From contig JAYPCI010000003.1 of NCBI GenBank assembly GCA_038124645.1, forward strand, positions 16,302-80,301: a stretch of 64,000 nucleotides of DNA. The letters are read 5' to 3'. Below the pieces are notes generated by a model that worked only from the letters and a program-made list of their open reading frames with translations, made no database searches and had not been told where the DNA came from. The stretch is from JAYPCI01 sp038124645. GTDB lineage: Bacteria > Pseudomonadota > Alphaproteobacteria > Pelagibacterales > Pelagibacteraceae. The translations under genes and the position numbers were made by a program. Positions 48,677 to 56,291 of the stretch are shown here, piece by piece; the first letter of the stretch is position 1, and each line of letters starts with the position of its first letter.

Positions 48677-49619
48677 ACTGTGCTTTTTGTAACACAGACT
48701 TACTCGCTTTTGGATATTCTTTTTTAAGATTAGTTATCATTGAACATCCTTGATCTTTTTCACCTAATTCAACCATTGTAACTCCAAGTTTGAGTAAATT
48801 ATCTGGAGCTTTATCGCTTTTAGGATAATTTTGATAGCCGTCTAAATAAGCAGCTGCTGCATCAGAATATAATTGACGTATTCTGAAAGTCTCACCATAC
48901 CAAAATTGGGCATGACCAGCTAAATTATGATCTTTATTATTATCGATGAATTCTCTTAAAGCGAACTCTGCAGTATCATAATCACCAACCTTAATTAAAC
49001 CAATAGCATAACTATATTGTTCGTCAGGTGATTTGTCTTGGGGTAAAAGTGATTTTCTTTCGGGTTCATTAACAACAACCGTTTGTGCCGCATCAATCGA
49101 TTGTGTTGCTTGAGTACCTTGATCCTTACTCATATCATAACCTTCGGCTGCACCAAAGTCTTGGGGTTTTTCAGCACCAGGTAACTTCACTTGTTCAGTT
49201 GGTGTTTTTTTATTTTGGGTGGTAGAAGAGGTTTCGGTACCTGACTGCTCTAAATCATAAAATCTTAGTTGAGTGTCAGATTGTATTTTTGTAACTCTAG
49301 AAGAAAGTTTATCTAGTTTAAAATTTATTTCTTCAAATTGATTAGTTAAATTTCTAAATTGATCTTCTATTTGATTTAACTTTATTAAATGACGAGTAAC
49401 TGCATCTTCATTTACTGCATTTCCAGAATTTGAATTTAAACTTGTAATATTTGAATTTTGATACACTGCTTTTTCTAAAGTTTTAAGGTCGCTCGATAAT
49501 GATTGTATCTGATCAATGATTGCATCTAATTTTTCATCAGCAAAAGTGGGTTTGGAAACTAAAAAGGTTAAAAAAATTAATAGACCAAAAAAATTAATTT
49601 TTTTATAAAACTGAATCAT
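48642..49619 (-). CDS. cpoB: cell division coordinator CpoB/YbgF
   Basis: A 325-residue periplasmic Tol-associated protein. A signal peptide (FFGLLIFLTFLVSKPTFA) is followed by a coiled coil near residues 30-125, a Gln/Thr-rich linker, and C-terminal TPR units (DEQYSYAIGLIKVGDYDTAE, then HAQFWYGETFRIRQLYSDAA). CpoB links peptidoglycan synthesis to outer-membrane constriction. It lies beyond the pal terminator but in the conserved tolB-pal-ybgF order. Confidence 0.92.
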   Translation of the reverse strand: MIQFYKKINFFGLLIFLTFLVSKPTFADEKLDAIIDQIQSLSSDLKTLEKAVYQNSNITSLNSNSGNAVNEDAVTRHLIKLNQIEDQFRNLTNQFEEINFKLDKLSSRVTKIQSDTQLRFYDLEQSGTETSSTTQNKKTPTEQVKLPGAEKPQDFGAAEGYDMSKDQGTQATQSIDAAQTVVVNEPERKSLLPQDKSPDEQYSYAIGLIKVGDYDTAEFALREFIDNNKDHNLAGHAQFWYGETFRIRQLYSDAAAAYLDGYQNYPKSDKAPDNLLKLGVTMVELGEKDQGCSMITNLKKEYPKASKSVLQKAQYEEKRFKCPNA

Positions 49620-49652
49620 TTTAAAAAATTATATTTACAAAATGGCAAAAAA

Positions 49653-49683
49653 AAGACCCCGGATTAGGAGTTACCGGGGTCTT
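49653..49683 (-). terminator. intrinsic terminator after pal
   Basis: A perfect 10-bp stem (AAGACCCCGG/CCGGGGTCTT) with an 11-base loop lies 22 bases after the pal stop. On the minus strand it is followed by a T tract (about eight T). It separates pal from cpoB and would let the lipoprotein message dominate. Confidence 0.9.
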
Positions 49684-49704
49684 GATTTTTATTATTTTAA
49701 TATA

Positions 49705-50184
49705 TTATTTAACTTTAACTGTTACTGCTCTTCGGTTTTGAGACCATGCAAGCGGTGAAGACTCTGTATTTACTGGTCTTTCTTTACCGTAACTTATAAC
49801 TGATATTCTCTTACCAGAAATACCGTATGTCATTAAGTAGTCTCTTGCAGCATTAGCTCTTCGCTCACCTAAAGCCAAGTTATATTCTCTTGTTCCTCTT
49901 TCGTCAGCATGACCTTCTAAAACTACATTTAAGTCTTTATTTTTTCTTAAATAGTCAGCTTGCTTACGAAGAGTAGATCTTGAAGCTGTTGTTAAATCAG
50001 ATTTATTAGTTGCAAAAAATACTCTGTCAGCAACGCCAGCTGCTAAATACTCAATAGTATCAGAACCAGTGTAAACATCGCCGTCTAAAAGATTTGCACC
50101 CTTTTTTGAAGTTGAACACGCAGTCACAACAAACAGTATGCTGAAAAGTACTAGCGCGTTTTTTAAGTGTTTATTTAAATTCAT
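49705..50184 (-). CDS. pal: peptidoglycan-associated lipoprotein Pal
   Basis: A lipoprotein of about 159 residues bridging the outer membrane and peptidoglycan. The signal segment ALVLFSILFVVTACS carries the lipobox VTAC. The OmpA-like peptidoglycan-binding domain has VVLEGHADERGTREYNLALGERRANAARDYL. I choose the ATG at 50184 because AGGAG lies 5 bases before it; the in-frame start at 50220 adds residues with no role in the signal peptide. It has its own strong terminator. Confidence 0.95.
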   Translation of the reverse strand: MNLNKHLKNALVLFSILFVVTACSTSKKGANLLDGDVYTGSDTIEYLAAGVADRVFFATNKSDLTTASRSTLRKQADYLRKNKDLNVVLEGHADERGTREYNLALGERRANAARDYLMTYGISGKRISVISYGKERPVNTESSPLAWSQNRRAVTVKVK

Positions 50185-50263
50185 ATGTTCTCCTAATTTT
50201 AATTGTTTGCAATATTTCAAAAATATTTAGATAGTTCAAGTCAATTTTTACATAAAATTTACC

Positions 50264-51607
50264 CTAGTTTGACAAAATTGTTGACCAGGATGGGTCTGAG
50301 GCATCAGTTTCCGTATTTATTTTTCTCTCATTGTATCCTGTTATATCGATGCTCCATAGCGAGGCTGAAAACCCTTCCCCTTTCGGTCCTGATTTAGTCT
50401 CTCTATAATAAATTAGCAATCTGCCATTAGGAGACCAGGATGGAGCCTCTTGGTAAAAATTTTCAGTTAATAATCTCTCTCCACTACCATCAGATCTCAT
50501 CACCCCAATATAAAACTTACCAGCACGAACTTTTGTAAAAGCTATCAAATCTCCTCTTGGTGACCAAACTGGAGTTCCATAGATGCCATCACCGAAGCTA
50601 ATTCTTTTAACATTGGTGCCATCGCTTTTCATTACATAGATTTGTTGTAAGCCACTTCTATCAGAATTAAAGGTTATAAATTTACCATCTGGTGAGAAAG
50701 AAGGTGAAGTATCTATAGCTGAGTGGTCTGTAATCTTTTCAACTTCACGGCTTTCCAAGTTCATAGTATAAATATCTGAATTTCCATCTTTAGCAAAACT
50801 CATAATAATTTTTTTTCCATCAGGAGAAAATCTAGGGGCAAATGTCATTCCAGGAAAATTACCAACAACTTCTTGAATGCCTGTTTCTATATCCAATAAA
50901 TAAACTCGAGGCATATTTCTAAAATAAGATAGATAAGTTACGAATTGATTTGTTGGATTAAATCTTGGAGTTAAAACTAATTCATTACCCAAAGTTAGAT
51001 ACTTTGTATTAGCTCCATCTTGATCCATAATTGCAAGTTTTTTTATTCTTGCATCTTTTGGTCCAGCTTCTGAAACATAAATAATTCTTGTGTCAAAATA
51101 ACCTCTCTCACCTGTTAATCTTTCGTAAACTTTATCAGAAATTATGTGAGCTACCCTCCTCCAATTATTGGGAGTTGTTGTAAATGCAAGTGCTACCATT
51201 TCTTTAGCATCTGTTAGATCCCATAGTCTAAATTCAACTTTCATTTTATTTTGATCAATTAAAACGGTGCCAGTAATTAATGCTTGGGCTTTTATTAGTC
51301 GCCAATCTTCAAATCTTGGTTTCAAATGAGCAATATCAGGTTTTTGAACGAATGCATCTTTCTTTAAAGGATTAAATAAACCAGTAGACTTAAAATTATT
51401 TTCAATTACTTCTGAAACCTTTTCACCGATAATATTTATATCCATTCCTTCAACTGCAGTTGAATTTTTATCTACATGCAACGGTGAAACCGCAATTGGT
51501 AGAGGATCTAAATTTCCTCTAGTAATATCTATTTCGATTAAAGCATTTGCTTTGGAAGATAAGAAAAATAAAAAACATAGTATGTAAATTTTTAAATACG
51601 ATTTCAT
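50264..51607 (-). CDS. tolB: Tol-Pal system protein TolB
   Basis: A 447-residue periplasmic protein that binds Pal and TolA. A signal peptide ([16 protein letters not shown]) is followed by the N-terminal alpha/beta domain, then a six-bladed beta-propeller seen as repeated [26 protein letters not shown] and [12 protein letters not shown] units. Normal length. It lies between tolA (1-base spacing) and pal. Confidence 0.96.
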   Translation of the reverse strand: MKSYLKIYILCFLFFLSSKANALIEIDITRGNLDPLPIAVSPLHVDKNSTAVEGMDINIIGEKVSEVIENNFKSTGLFNPLKKDAFVQKPDIAHLKPRFEDWRLIKAQALITGTVLIDQNKMKVEFRLWDLTDAKEMVALAFTTTPNNWRRVAHIISDKVYERLTGERGYFDTRIIYVSEAGPKDARIKKLAIMDQDGANTKYLTLGNELVLTPRFNPTNQFVTYLSYFRNMPRVYLLDIETGIQEVVGNFPGMTFAPRFSPDGKKIIMSFAKDGNSDIYTMNLESREVEKITDHSAIDTSPSFSPDGKFITFNSDRSGLQQIYVMKSDGTNVKRISFGDGIYGTPVWSPRGDLIAFTKVRAGKFYIGVMRSDGSGERLLTENFYQEAPSWSPNGRLLIYYRETKSGPKGEGFSASLWSIDITGYNERKINTETDASDPSWSTILSN

Positions 51608-52417
51608 TTAGCCTTTTAACATTTCAGTTGGATCAAAGTTTAATTGTATATTTTTCCATTTTTCGTAACCCGAAGATGGTACTTTTAATGGTTGGCAAAG
51701 TCTAACAGCTCGCAAAGCACTTTCAGCCAAAACTTTATAAAATTTCTGTCCAGGACGGTTCATTCTCTCGTGATCTAAGATTTCTGATGAAATAATTGAA
51801 CCATCTTCTCTTAAATCCAGTTTGATCCTTACGAGAAGATTGTCATCATATGGCACACCTAAAGGAATAGTCCAACAACCAAATATTTGTGCTTTCAGTG
51901 CATCTTCTTCTGATAAAGATAATCCTGTTGCAAAATTATTTTTCACACTGCTTTGTGTCAGTTGGCTATTGTTCTTAGCTTTAACAGCCTCCACTTGTTT
52001 CGCTTTATCGATTAATGCAGCAATTTGGTTAGGATCGACTAAATCTTTCTTTTCAAACTCTGATGATTGTCTTATCTCAGGTTTTACTTCTTCAGGGTTT
52101 TGTTTTTTTTCAATTATTTTTTTAACTTCCTTTTTTTCATCTGGTAGTGGAATTCTATCAGGTTTTTCTTTTTCTTTTGCGCTGGGTGGAGCTTGCTCAC
52201 TAACTACTCTTTCTTCTTCCTTTTTTTTAACTTCTTCGATGACTTTTCTTATTTTGGGAGCGTAAGGAATATTAGTTTTGTCGCTAATCTGAATAAATTC
52301 GACAGAAACTATCGGGGGTAAATCTATAGGCTTTCTTAACATGTATGGAAAACTAAGCATTGTAATAATTATTATAAAAGAGTGAAAAATTACAGAAAAT
52401 AAAATGCTTTTTGTCAT
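51608..52417 (-). CDS. tolA: TolA-like energy transducer
   Basis: A 269-residue protein with the TonB/TolA layout. There is one N-terminal transmembrane helix (SILFSVIFHSFIIIITMLSF), a Lys/Glu/Pro-rich extended middle (residues about 60-130), and a C-terminal domain (GCWTIPLGVPYDDNLLVRIK) that would reach Pal/TolB. The role is inferred mainly from architecture and from its place between tolR and tolB, since TolA sequences diverge rapidly. Confidence 0.9.
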   Translation of the reverse strand: MTKSILFSVIFHSFIIIITMLSFPYMLRKPIDLPPIVSVEFIQISDKTNIPYAPKIRKVIEEVKKKEEERVVSEQAPPSAKEKEKPDRIPLPDEKKEVKKIIEKKQNPEEVKPEIRQSSEFEKKDLVDPNQIAALIDKAKQVEAVKAKNNSQLTQSSVKNNFATGLSLSEEDALKAQIFGCWTIPLGVPYDDNLLVRIKLDLREDGSIISSEILDHERMNRPGQKFYKVLAESALRAVRLCQPLKVPSSGYEKWKNIQLNFDPTEMLKG

Positions 52418-52431
52418 ACATGAAATGAGCT

Positions 52432-52845
52432 TTAACTTTTATAAGGATCAGAAATTAATGCTACTTTTGAGAATCCGGCTCCAGATAAAGTTCCCATCAC
52501 CTCTAGTACTCGTCCATAGTTAATTGTTTTATCTCCTCGAACATATATTCTGGTGTCAGTTCGATTTTTTGCTATCGCAAGAAGTTTTGGTACAACTTGA
52601 TTAAAATTTACCTGATGTTCTTGAATAAAAATTTCACCTTTAGAATTAATCGTAACTGTCAATGGTTCTTGATCATCTGGTAATGAATCTGCTGCAGACT
52701 CAGGCAAGTCTACTTGAACGCCCACAGTTAACATGGGTGCAGTAACCATAAAAATTATCAAAAGCACCAACATTACATCCACAAAAGGTGTGACGTTGAT
52801 CTCGCTCATTGGTTTACGATTTGAGCTGTTTAAATTAATTGCCAT
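52432..52845 (-). CDS. tolR: Tol-Pal system protein TolR
   Basis: A 137-residue ExbD/TolR protein. The conserved start MSEINVTPFVDVMLVLLIIFMV holds the single transmembrane helix and the proton-channel Asp near residue 23. The periplasmic part follows (VQVDLPES, YVRGDKTINYGRVLEVMG). With TolQ it forms the proton-driven motor energising TolA. Confidence 0.96.
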   Translation of the reverse strand: MAINLNSSNRKPMSEINVTPFVDVMLVLLIIFMVTAPMLTVGVQVDLPESAADSLPDDQEPLTVTINSKGEIFIQEHQVNFNQVVPKLLAIAKNRTDTRIYVRGDKTINYGRVLEVMGTLSGAGFSKVALISDPYKS

Positions 52846-52849
52846 TATT

Positions 52850-53095
52850 TTAGATTATAGATAAAAATCTTTTACAAAAGTTTTCAAGCTTCATCGAATA
52901 CTTCCTAGAGTCACTCGAAAATTTATTATAAGCAATAACCGCAGGTATTGCAGCTAACAAGCCTAATGCAGTAGCAAATAATGCTTCGGCGATACCCGGA
53001 GCCACAATAGCAAGACTAGTATTTCTTGAAATGGCAATCGATTGAAATGAATTCATGATACCCCAAACTGTTCCAAATAAACCAATGAAAGGGGT
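52850..53095 (-). CDS. tolQ: Tol-Pal system protein TolQ, C-terminal part (cut by gap)
   Basis: The last 81 or so residues of Tol[21 protein letters not shown], then the final transmembrane helix with [22 protein letters not shown]. Roughly 130 N-terminal residues, including the first helix, are in the gap at 53096-53195. It is 4 bases from tolR. An apparent open frame continues through the N run into the ruvC-like gene; that fusion is an artefact. Confidence 0.95.
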   Translation of the reverse strand, partial: TPFIGLFGTVWGIMNSFQSIAISRNTSLAIVAPGIAEALFATALGLLAAIPAVIAYNKFSSDSRKYSMKLENFCKRFLSII

Positions 53096-53195
53096 NNNNN
53101 NNNNNNNNNNNNNNNNNNNNNNNNNNNNNNNNNNNNNNNNNNNNNNNNNNNNNNNNNNNNNNNNNNNNNNNNNNNNNNNNNNNNNNNNNNNNNNN
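53096..53195. other. assembly gap of 100 N between the ruvC-like gene and tolQ
   Basis: Exactly 100 N. At least the rest of the ruvC-like gene (about 90 residues) and the front of tolQ (about 130 residues), some 650 bases or more, must be absent. Whether ruvA, ruvB or ybgC also lie here cannot be seen. Confidence 0.9.
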
Positions 53196-53410
53196 CCAGG
53201 CATAGCGTTTACTTGTTCTACAATAATACAAATATCTTTATTATCTTTTTTGTGAGCGCTTATAATTTTAGCTAATTGAGCACTATTGATTTGCCTTTTG
53301 TTTTTTTTACCTTCGGACATAGTCGGCAAATCAATTACTTCAACTAATTTTTTGTCCTCTATAACAGCAAGAGCTCCGTTAATACCTGGATCAATCCCAA
53401 TAATTATCAT
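53196..53410 (-). CDS. RuvC-like Holliday junction endonuclease, N-terminal part (cut by gap)
   Basis: The first 71 residues of an RNase-H-fold resolvase. It opens IIIGIDPGINGALAVIEDKK with the first catalytic Asp, and ends at CIIVEQVNAMP with the second acidic residue, where the gap begins. The GALAV and VEQVNAMP wording fits the phage/organelle-type RuvC-like group better than canonical RuvC (which has RTGWGV and AIE). It sits just downstream of yebC with a 4-base overlap, the usual ruvC slot. The C-terminal Asp pair cannot be checked. Confidence 0.78.
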
Positions 53411-54117
53411 TTTAAATTAGTAAATACTCTCTGAACATCGTCATCTTCATCTAATTGGTTTATTATTTCCATAACATTTTTCTTATCTGCTTCATTTAAT
53501 TCTACTGGATTAAACGCTCGCCATTCTAATCCTGAATAAAGAATCTTGCTTGAATGATTTTCTAACATACTTTTGACCTTATAAAAATCTTCCATCTCAG
53601 TCGTTACTTCATGCACTGAATAACTTGTGCAATCTTTAGCTCCACATTCTGCTGCTATCTCTAAAAATTTTTCATCAGTTAAATCTGTTTTGTCTAATTG
53701 GATAACTCCACATCTAAAGAAATTATGTAGAACTGAGCCTTCGGGGACCATCCTAACTGAGTTTTTTTGAAGGATAGTTCTTATACTTGAAACTGAGCGG
53801 TTTTTATTATCAGTTAGACTTTCAATAACCAGCATTGCTTTATTGGGAATTAGAGCCTCATAAGTAATATTCTCAAAATTTTGATCGATTGAAATTTCTG
53901 ATTTTTTTATTGCACGCTCAATATTATCTTTGGGCATGTTAAATTGTTTAGCATTCTGAATGGCAGTTCTGAGACGTGGATTTGTATCTGGATCTTTTGA
54001 TCCCAACTTTGCTGCAACAGTTATTTCTCTAGATAACTTGGTAAAAGTCTTTGATCTTTGTTTATCTTGACGACCTTTTTTATGTTTAATACCTGCCCAA
54101 TGAGAATGGCCTGCCAT
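53407..54117 (-). CDS. yebC: YebC/PmpR-family translation or transcription factor
   Basis: A 236-residue YebC protein with the invariant start MAGHSHWAGIKHKKGRQDKQRS and the NPRLRTAIQNAKQFNMPKDNIERAI block, followed by TYEALIPNKAMLVIESLTDNKNR. Members have been described as DNA-binding regulators and more recently as ribosome factors aiding proline-rich stretches. Length is normal. It overlaps the ruvC-like gene by 4 bases, matching the widespread yebC-ruvC neighbourhood. Confidence 0.95.
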   Translation of the reverse strand: MAGHSHWAGIKHKKGRQDKQRSKTFTKLSREITVAAKLGSKDPDTNPRLRTAIQNAKQFNMPKDNIERAIKKSEISIDQNFENITYEALIPNKAMLVIESLTDNKNRSVSSIRTILQKNSVRMVPEGSVLHNFFRCGVIQLDKTDLTDEKFLEIAAECGAKDCTSYSVHEVTTEMEDFYKVKSMLENHSSKILYSGLEWRAFNPVELNEADKKNVMEIINQLDEDDDVQRVFTNLK

Positions 54118-54122
54118 GTTTG

Positions 54123-54920
54123 TTAATTGTTTTCGATTAATAATTGTTTTACTTTTTTCGCTAAACCAGTTTTTTTGTCAACAGTTACAATCAAGCCTGA
54201 GATAGTTGCTAATCCATCAGCAGGAAAATGATTTTTTGCATCATCAGCTTTGAAAAATTTCTTTAAAGAATTTTCCTTATTCATTCCTATAACTGAGTCA
54301 TAGTCACCACACATACCAAGATCAGTTTGATAAGCGGTACCTTTACTTAAAATTTTTGTATCTGCTGTTGGCACATGTGTATGAGTACCAACAACCGCTG
54401 TAGCATAACCATTAAACATATGTGCGATAGCCATTTTTTCACTAGTGACCTCTCCATGAAAATCTACTACAAAGCAATCACAATTTTTTTTTAAAATAAC
54501 TTGTTCTTTAATGTTTCTAGCTATTTCAAAAACATCATCACTTTTTTTCATAAATACATTTCCAATTAAGTTTAAAACAGCAACTTTAAAAGAATTTTTT
54601 TTGGAGTTAAATATTCCAAAACCTTTCCCGGGTAATTCAGTTGAGTAATTAGCTGGTCTTAACAAACGGTCTTCTGATTTTATAAAATCTAAAGTTTCTT
54701 TTAAATCAAAAATATGATTGCCTGAGGTCATGACATCAATATTTAAAGCAAAAAGTTCATCACAAATTTTTTTGGTGATACCCTTGCCGCTATCATCTGC
54801 ATTCTCTACATTAGCAATTACAAAATCTATCTTATTTTTTTTTATGATGGTTTGTAATTTTTTTTTTAATACAACTCGACCAGGCTTAGCCATTATGTCA
54901 CCGAGTAACAAAAGATTCAT
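54123..54920 (-). CDS. ymdB: YmdB-family metallophosphoesterase
   Basis: A calcineurin-like phosphoesterase of about 265 residues (TIGR00282/YmdB type), cytosolic, probably cleaving 2',3'-cyclic nucleotides or similar. Metal-binding blocks are LLGDIMAKPGR, ENADDSGKG, SGNHIFD, FHGEVTSEK and GTHTHVPTAD. I prefer the ATG at 54920, one base after the fau stop, over the TTG at 54932 that overlaps fau. It is 5 bases upstream of yebC. Confidence 0.88.
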   Translation of the reverse strand: MNLLLLGDIMAKPGRVVLKKKLQTIIKKNKIDFVIANVENADDSGKGITKKICDELFALNIDVMTSGNHIFDLKETLDFIKSEDRLLRPANYSTELPGKGFGIFNSKKNSFKVAVLNLIGNVFMKKSDDVFEIARNIKEQVILKKNCDCFVVDFHGEVTSEKMAIAHMFNGYATAVVGTHTHVPTADTKILSKGTAYQTDLGMCGDYDSVIGMNKENSLKKFFKADDAKNHFPADGLATISGLIVTVDKKTGLAKKVKQLLIENN

Positions 54921-54921
54921 T

Positions 54922-55482
54922 TTAGTTTTCAATTCCTTTTTCTGTTAAAATATAATCCATTTTTATATCTCTAGAATTTTTGGGAATAAATTCAATTTTT
55001 TGCCAACTAAAAGCTGCTCCTATTTTTACTACTTTTTTATTTTGAGCAAAATATCTATCATAAAACCCTTTGCCATAACCAACTCTATATTTTTTTTTAT
55101 CATAGGTCACAAGGGGAGTTAAACACATATCTGGTATAACGATTAATTTCTTATTACTGGGTTCTAATATACCATAATTATTAATTTCAAGCGGATCATT
55201 AAGATCCCATTTTACAAAAACTAAATTATTATTCTTAATAACGGGTAATAAGGTATTAAATTTAATCTTTTTTTTTAATCCAAGTAAAACGAGAGGATTG
55301 AATTCATTTTTAATTGGATAATAAATTCCAATATTGATCGAATTTTTTGTTTTAAATAATGTCTGTTTTATTTTTTTAACTGGAAGAAAAATATCTTTAC
55401 TAATATCTATGTGATGAGATTTCCTTAATTTTAAGTACTTTTGTCTTATAAGATCTTTTGAGACATTTTTACTGGATCTCAT
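54922..55482 (-). CDS. fau: 5-formyltetrahydrofolate cyclo-ligase
   Basis: A 186-residue enzyme (YgfA/MTHFS) converting 5-formyl-THF to methenyl-THF with ATP. The phosphate-binding signature RVGYGKGFYDRYF lies near residues 132-144, with LIVIPDMCLTPLVTYD before it and the N-terminal Arg/Lys-rich helix expected of the family. It overlaps zapA by 14 bases; in many proteobacteria 6S RNA lies between these two genes, but not here. Confidence 0.92.
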   Translation of the reverse strand: MRSSKNVSKDLIRQKYLKLRKSHHIDISKDIFLPVKKIKQTLFKTKNSINIGIYYPIKNEFNPLVLLGLKKKIKFNTLLPVIKNNNLVFVKWDLNDPLEINNYGILEPSNKKLIVIPDMCLTPLVTYDKKKYRVGYGKGFYDRYFAQNKKVVKIGAAFSWQKIEFIPKNSRDIKMDYILTEKGIEN

Positions 55483-55912
55483 TGTTTTTTGACTGATCTA
55501 AAAACTTCGTCAAAGCATCTGTAGTTCGATCTAATATGACCTCGAATGACTGATTGTTCTCTGTTATTTTGTTTTCTAAATTATCAATTTTTTTTTGTAA
55601 TTCGTTAATTTCAATATCTTTTTTCTCTTTAAATTGAATAGCCAATTTTTTTAATTCTAAAAATTTGTTTGAAATTTCTTCAAGTTTTTTTGAGTCAGGA
55701 TCAAGTTTTTTCTTTAAATTAAAATAATCATCTATTATTTGAATAGCGGTTATTAATAAAAGTTTATTTTCCCCAATATTACCAAGCTTATCTTTTAATT
55801 GTTGGTGCCTTGAGTCTAAATACGAAACTAATTTTAGCAGAGACTTTTCTTGCCCATCATCGCAAGACAAAAGGTAATCTTTATTATTAAATTTAACGTT
55901 TATATTTGCCAT
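55469..55912 (-). CDS. zapA: cell division protein ZapA
   Basis: A 147-residue ZapA that crosslinks FtsZ filaments at the division ring. The globular start ANINVKFNNKDYLLSCDDGQE, the SYLDSRHQQLKDKLGNIGENK and LLLITAIQIIDDYFNLKKKL blocks match, followed by a long coiled-coil tail to the C-terminus, longer than in E. coli. It overlaps both neighbours (the coiled-coil protein by 13 bases and fau by 14), implying coupled translation. Confidence 0.88.
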   Translation of the reverse strand: MANINVKFNNKDYLLSCDDGQEKSLLKLVSYLDSRHQQLKDKLGNIGENKLLLITAIQIIDDYFNLKKKLDPDSKKLEEISNKFLELKKLAIQFKEKKDIEINELQKKIDNLENKITENNQSFEVILDRTTDALTKFLDQSKNNEIQ

Positions 55913-56229
55913 TTCTCTATCTCATTAATCAAATATTGAGTCTCGTCACTTAGTTGCTCAATTTCTTGACTAAATTCCGACTCTCTTGACTTTTTATCAT
56001 TCAGCTCTTTTTTTAATTTATCAAAGCTTGATTTTAGGTATTTATGTTCTCTAAGTAATTGGTTGTAGTTGTTTAATATTTTTGTTTTTTCGCTTTCTAA
56101 TTGTTTTCTTTCATCTGCTAATCTTGATACATTTTTTTCAAAACCGCTTGTATCTTTTATGTTATTTAAACCTTCTATTTTTTCCAGAAGGTTAATTAGA
56201 TTTTTCTGTTTATCTAAAATTGTTGACAT
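55900..56229 (-). CDS. small coiled-coil protein upstream of zapA
   Basis: A 109-residue, almost wholly helical protein rich in Lys, Glu and Leu heptads from residue 10 to the end (for example RLADERKQLESEKTKILNNY). No enzyme motif, signal peptide or membrane helix is seen. I do not recognise a specific family, though small coiled-coil genes (DUF4164-like) stand before zapA in other alphaproteobacteria. A ZapB-like division role is a guess from position. It is divergent from tkt across 62 bases. Confidence 0.75.
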   Translation of the reverse strand: MSTILDKQKNLINLLEKIEGLNNIKDTSGFEKNVSRLADERKQLESEKTKILNNYNQLLREHKYLKSSFDKLKKELNDKKSRESEFSQEIEQLSDETQYLINEIEKWQI

Positions 56230-56291
56230 AAAAATTAATTTTAAACGATCAATTTATTGATCTAGTTAAATTAAGACTATATAGGTAATTT

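Noticed and set aside
51822..52265. A 147-codon Ser/Phe-rich frame antisense to tolA
   Set aside because: It is the complement of the Lys/Glu-rich TolA linker; low complexity, no ribosome-binding site of note.
52850..53410. A single 186-residue protein fusing a RuvC-like N-terminus to a TolQ C-terminus
   Set aside because: It exists only by reading through 100 N; both halves are parts of separate known families and both lack their other ends.
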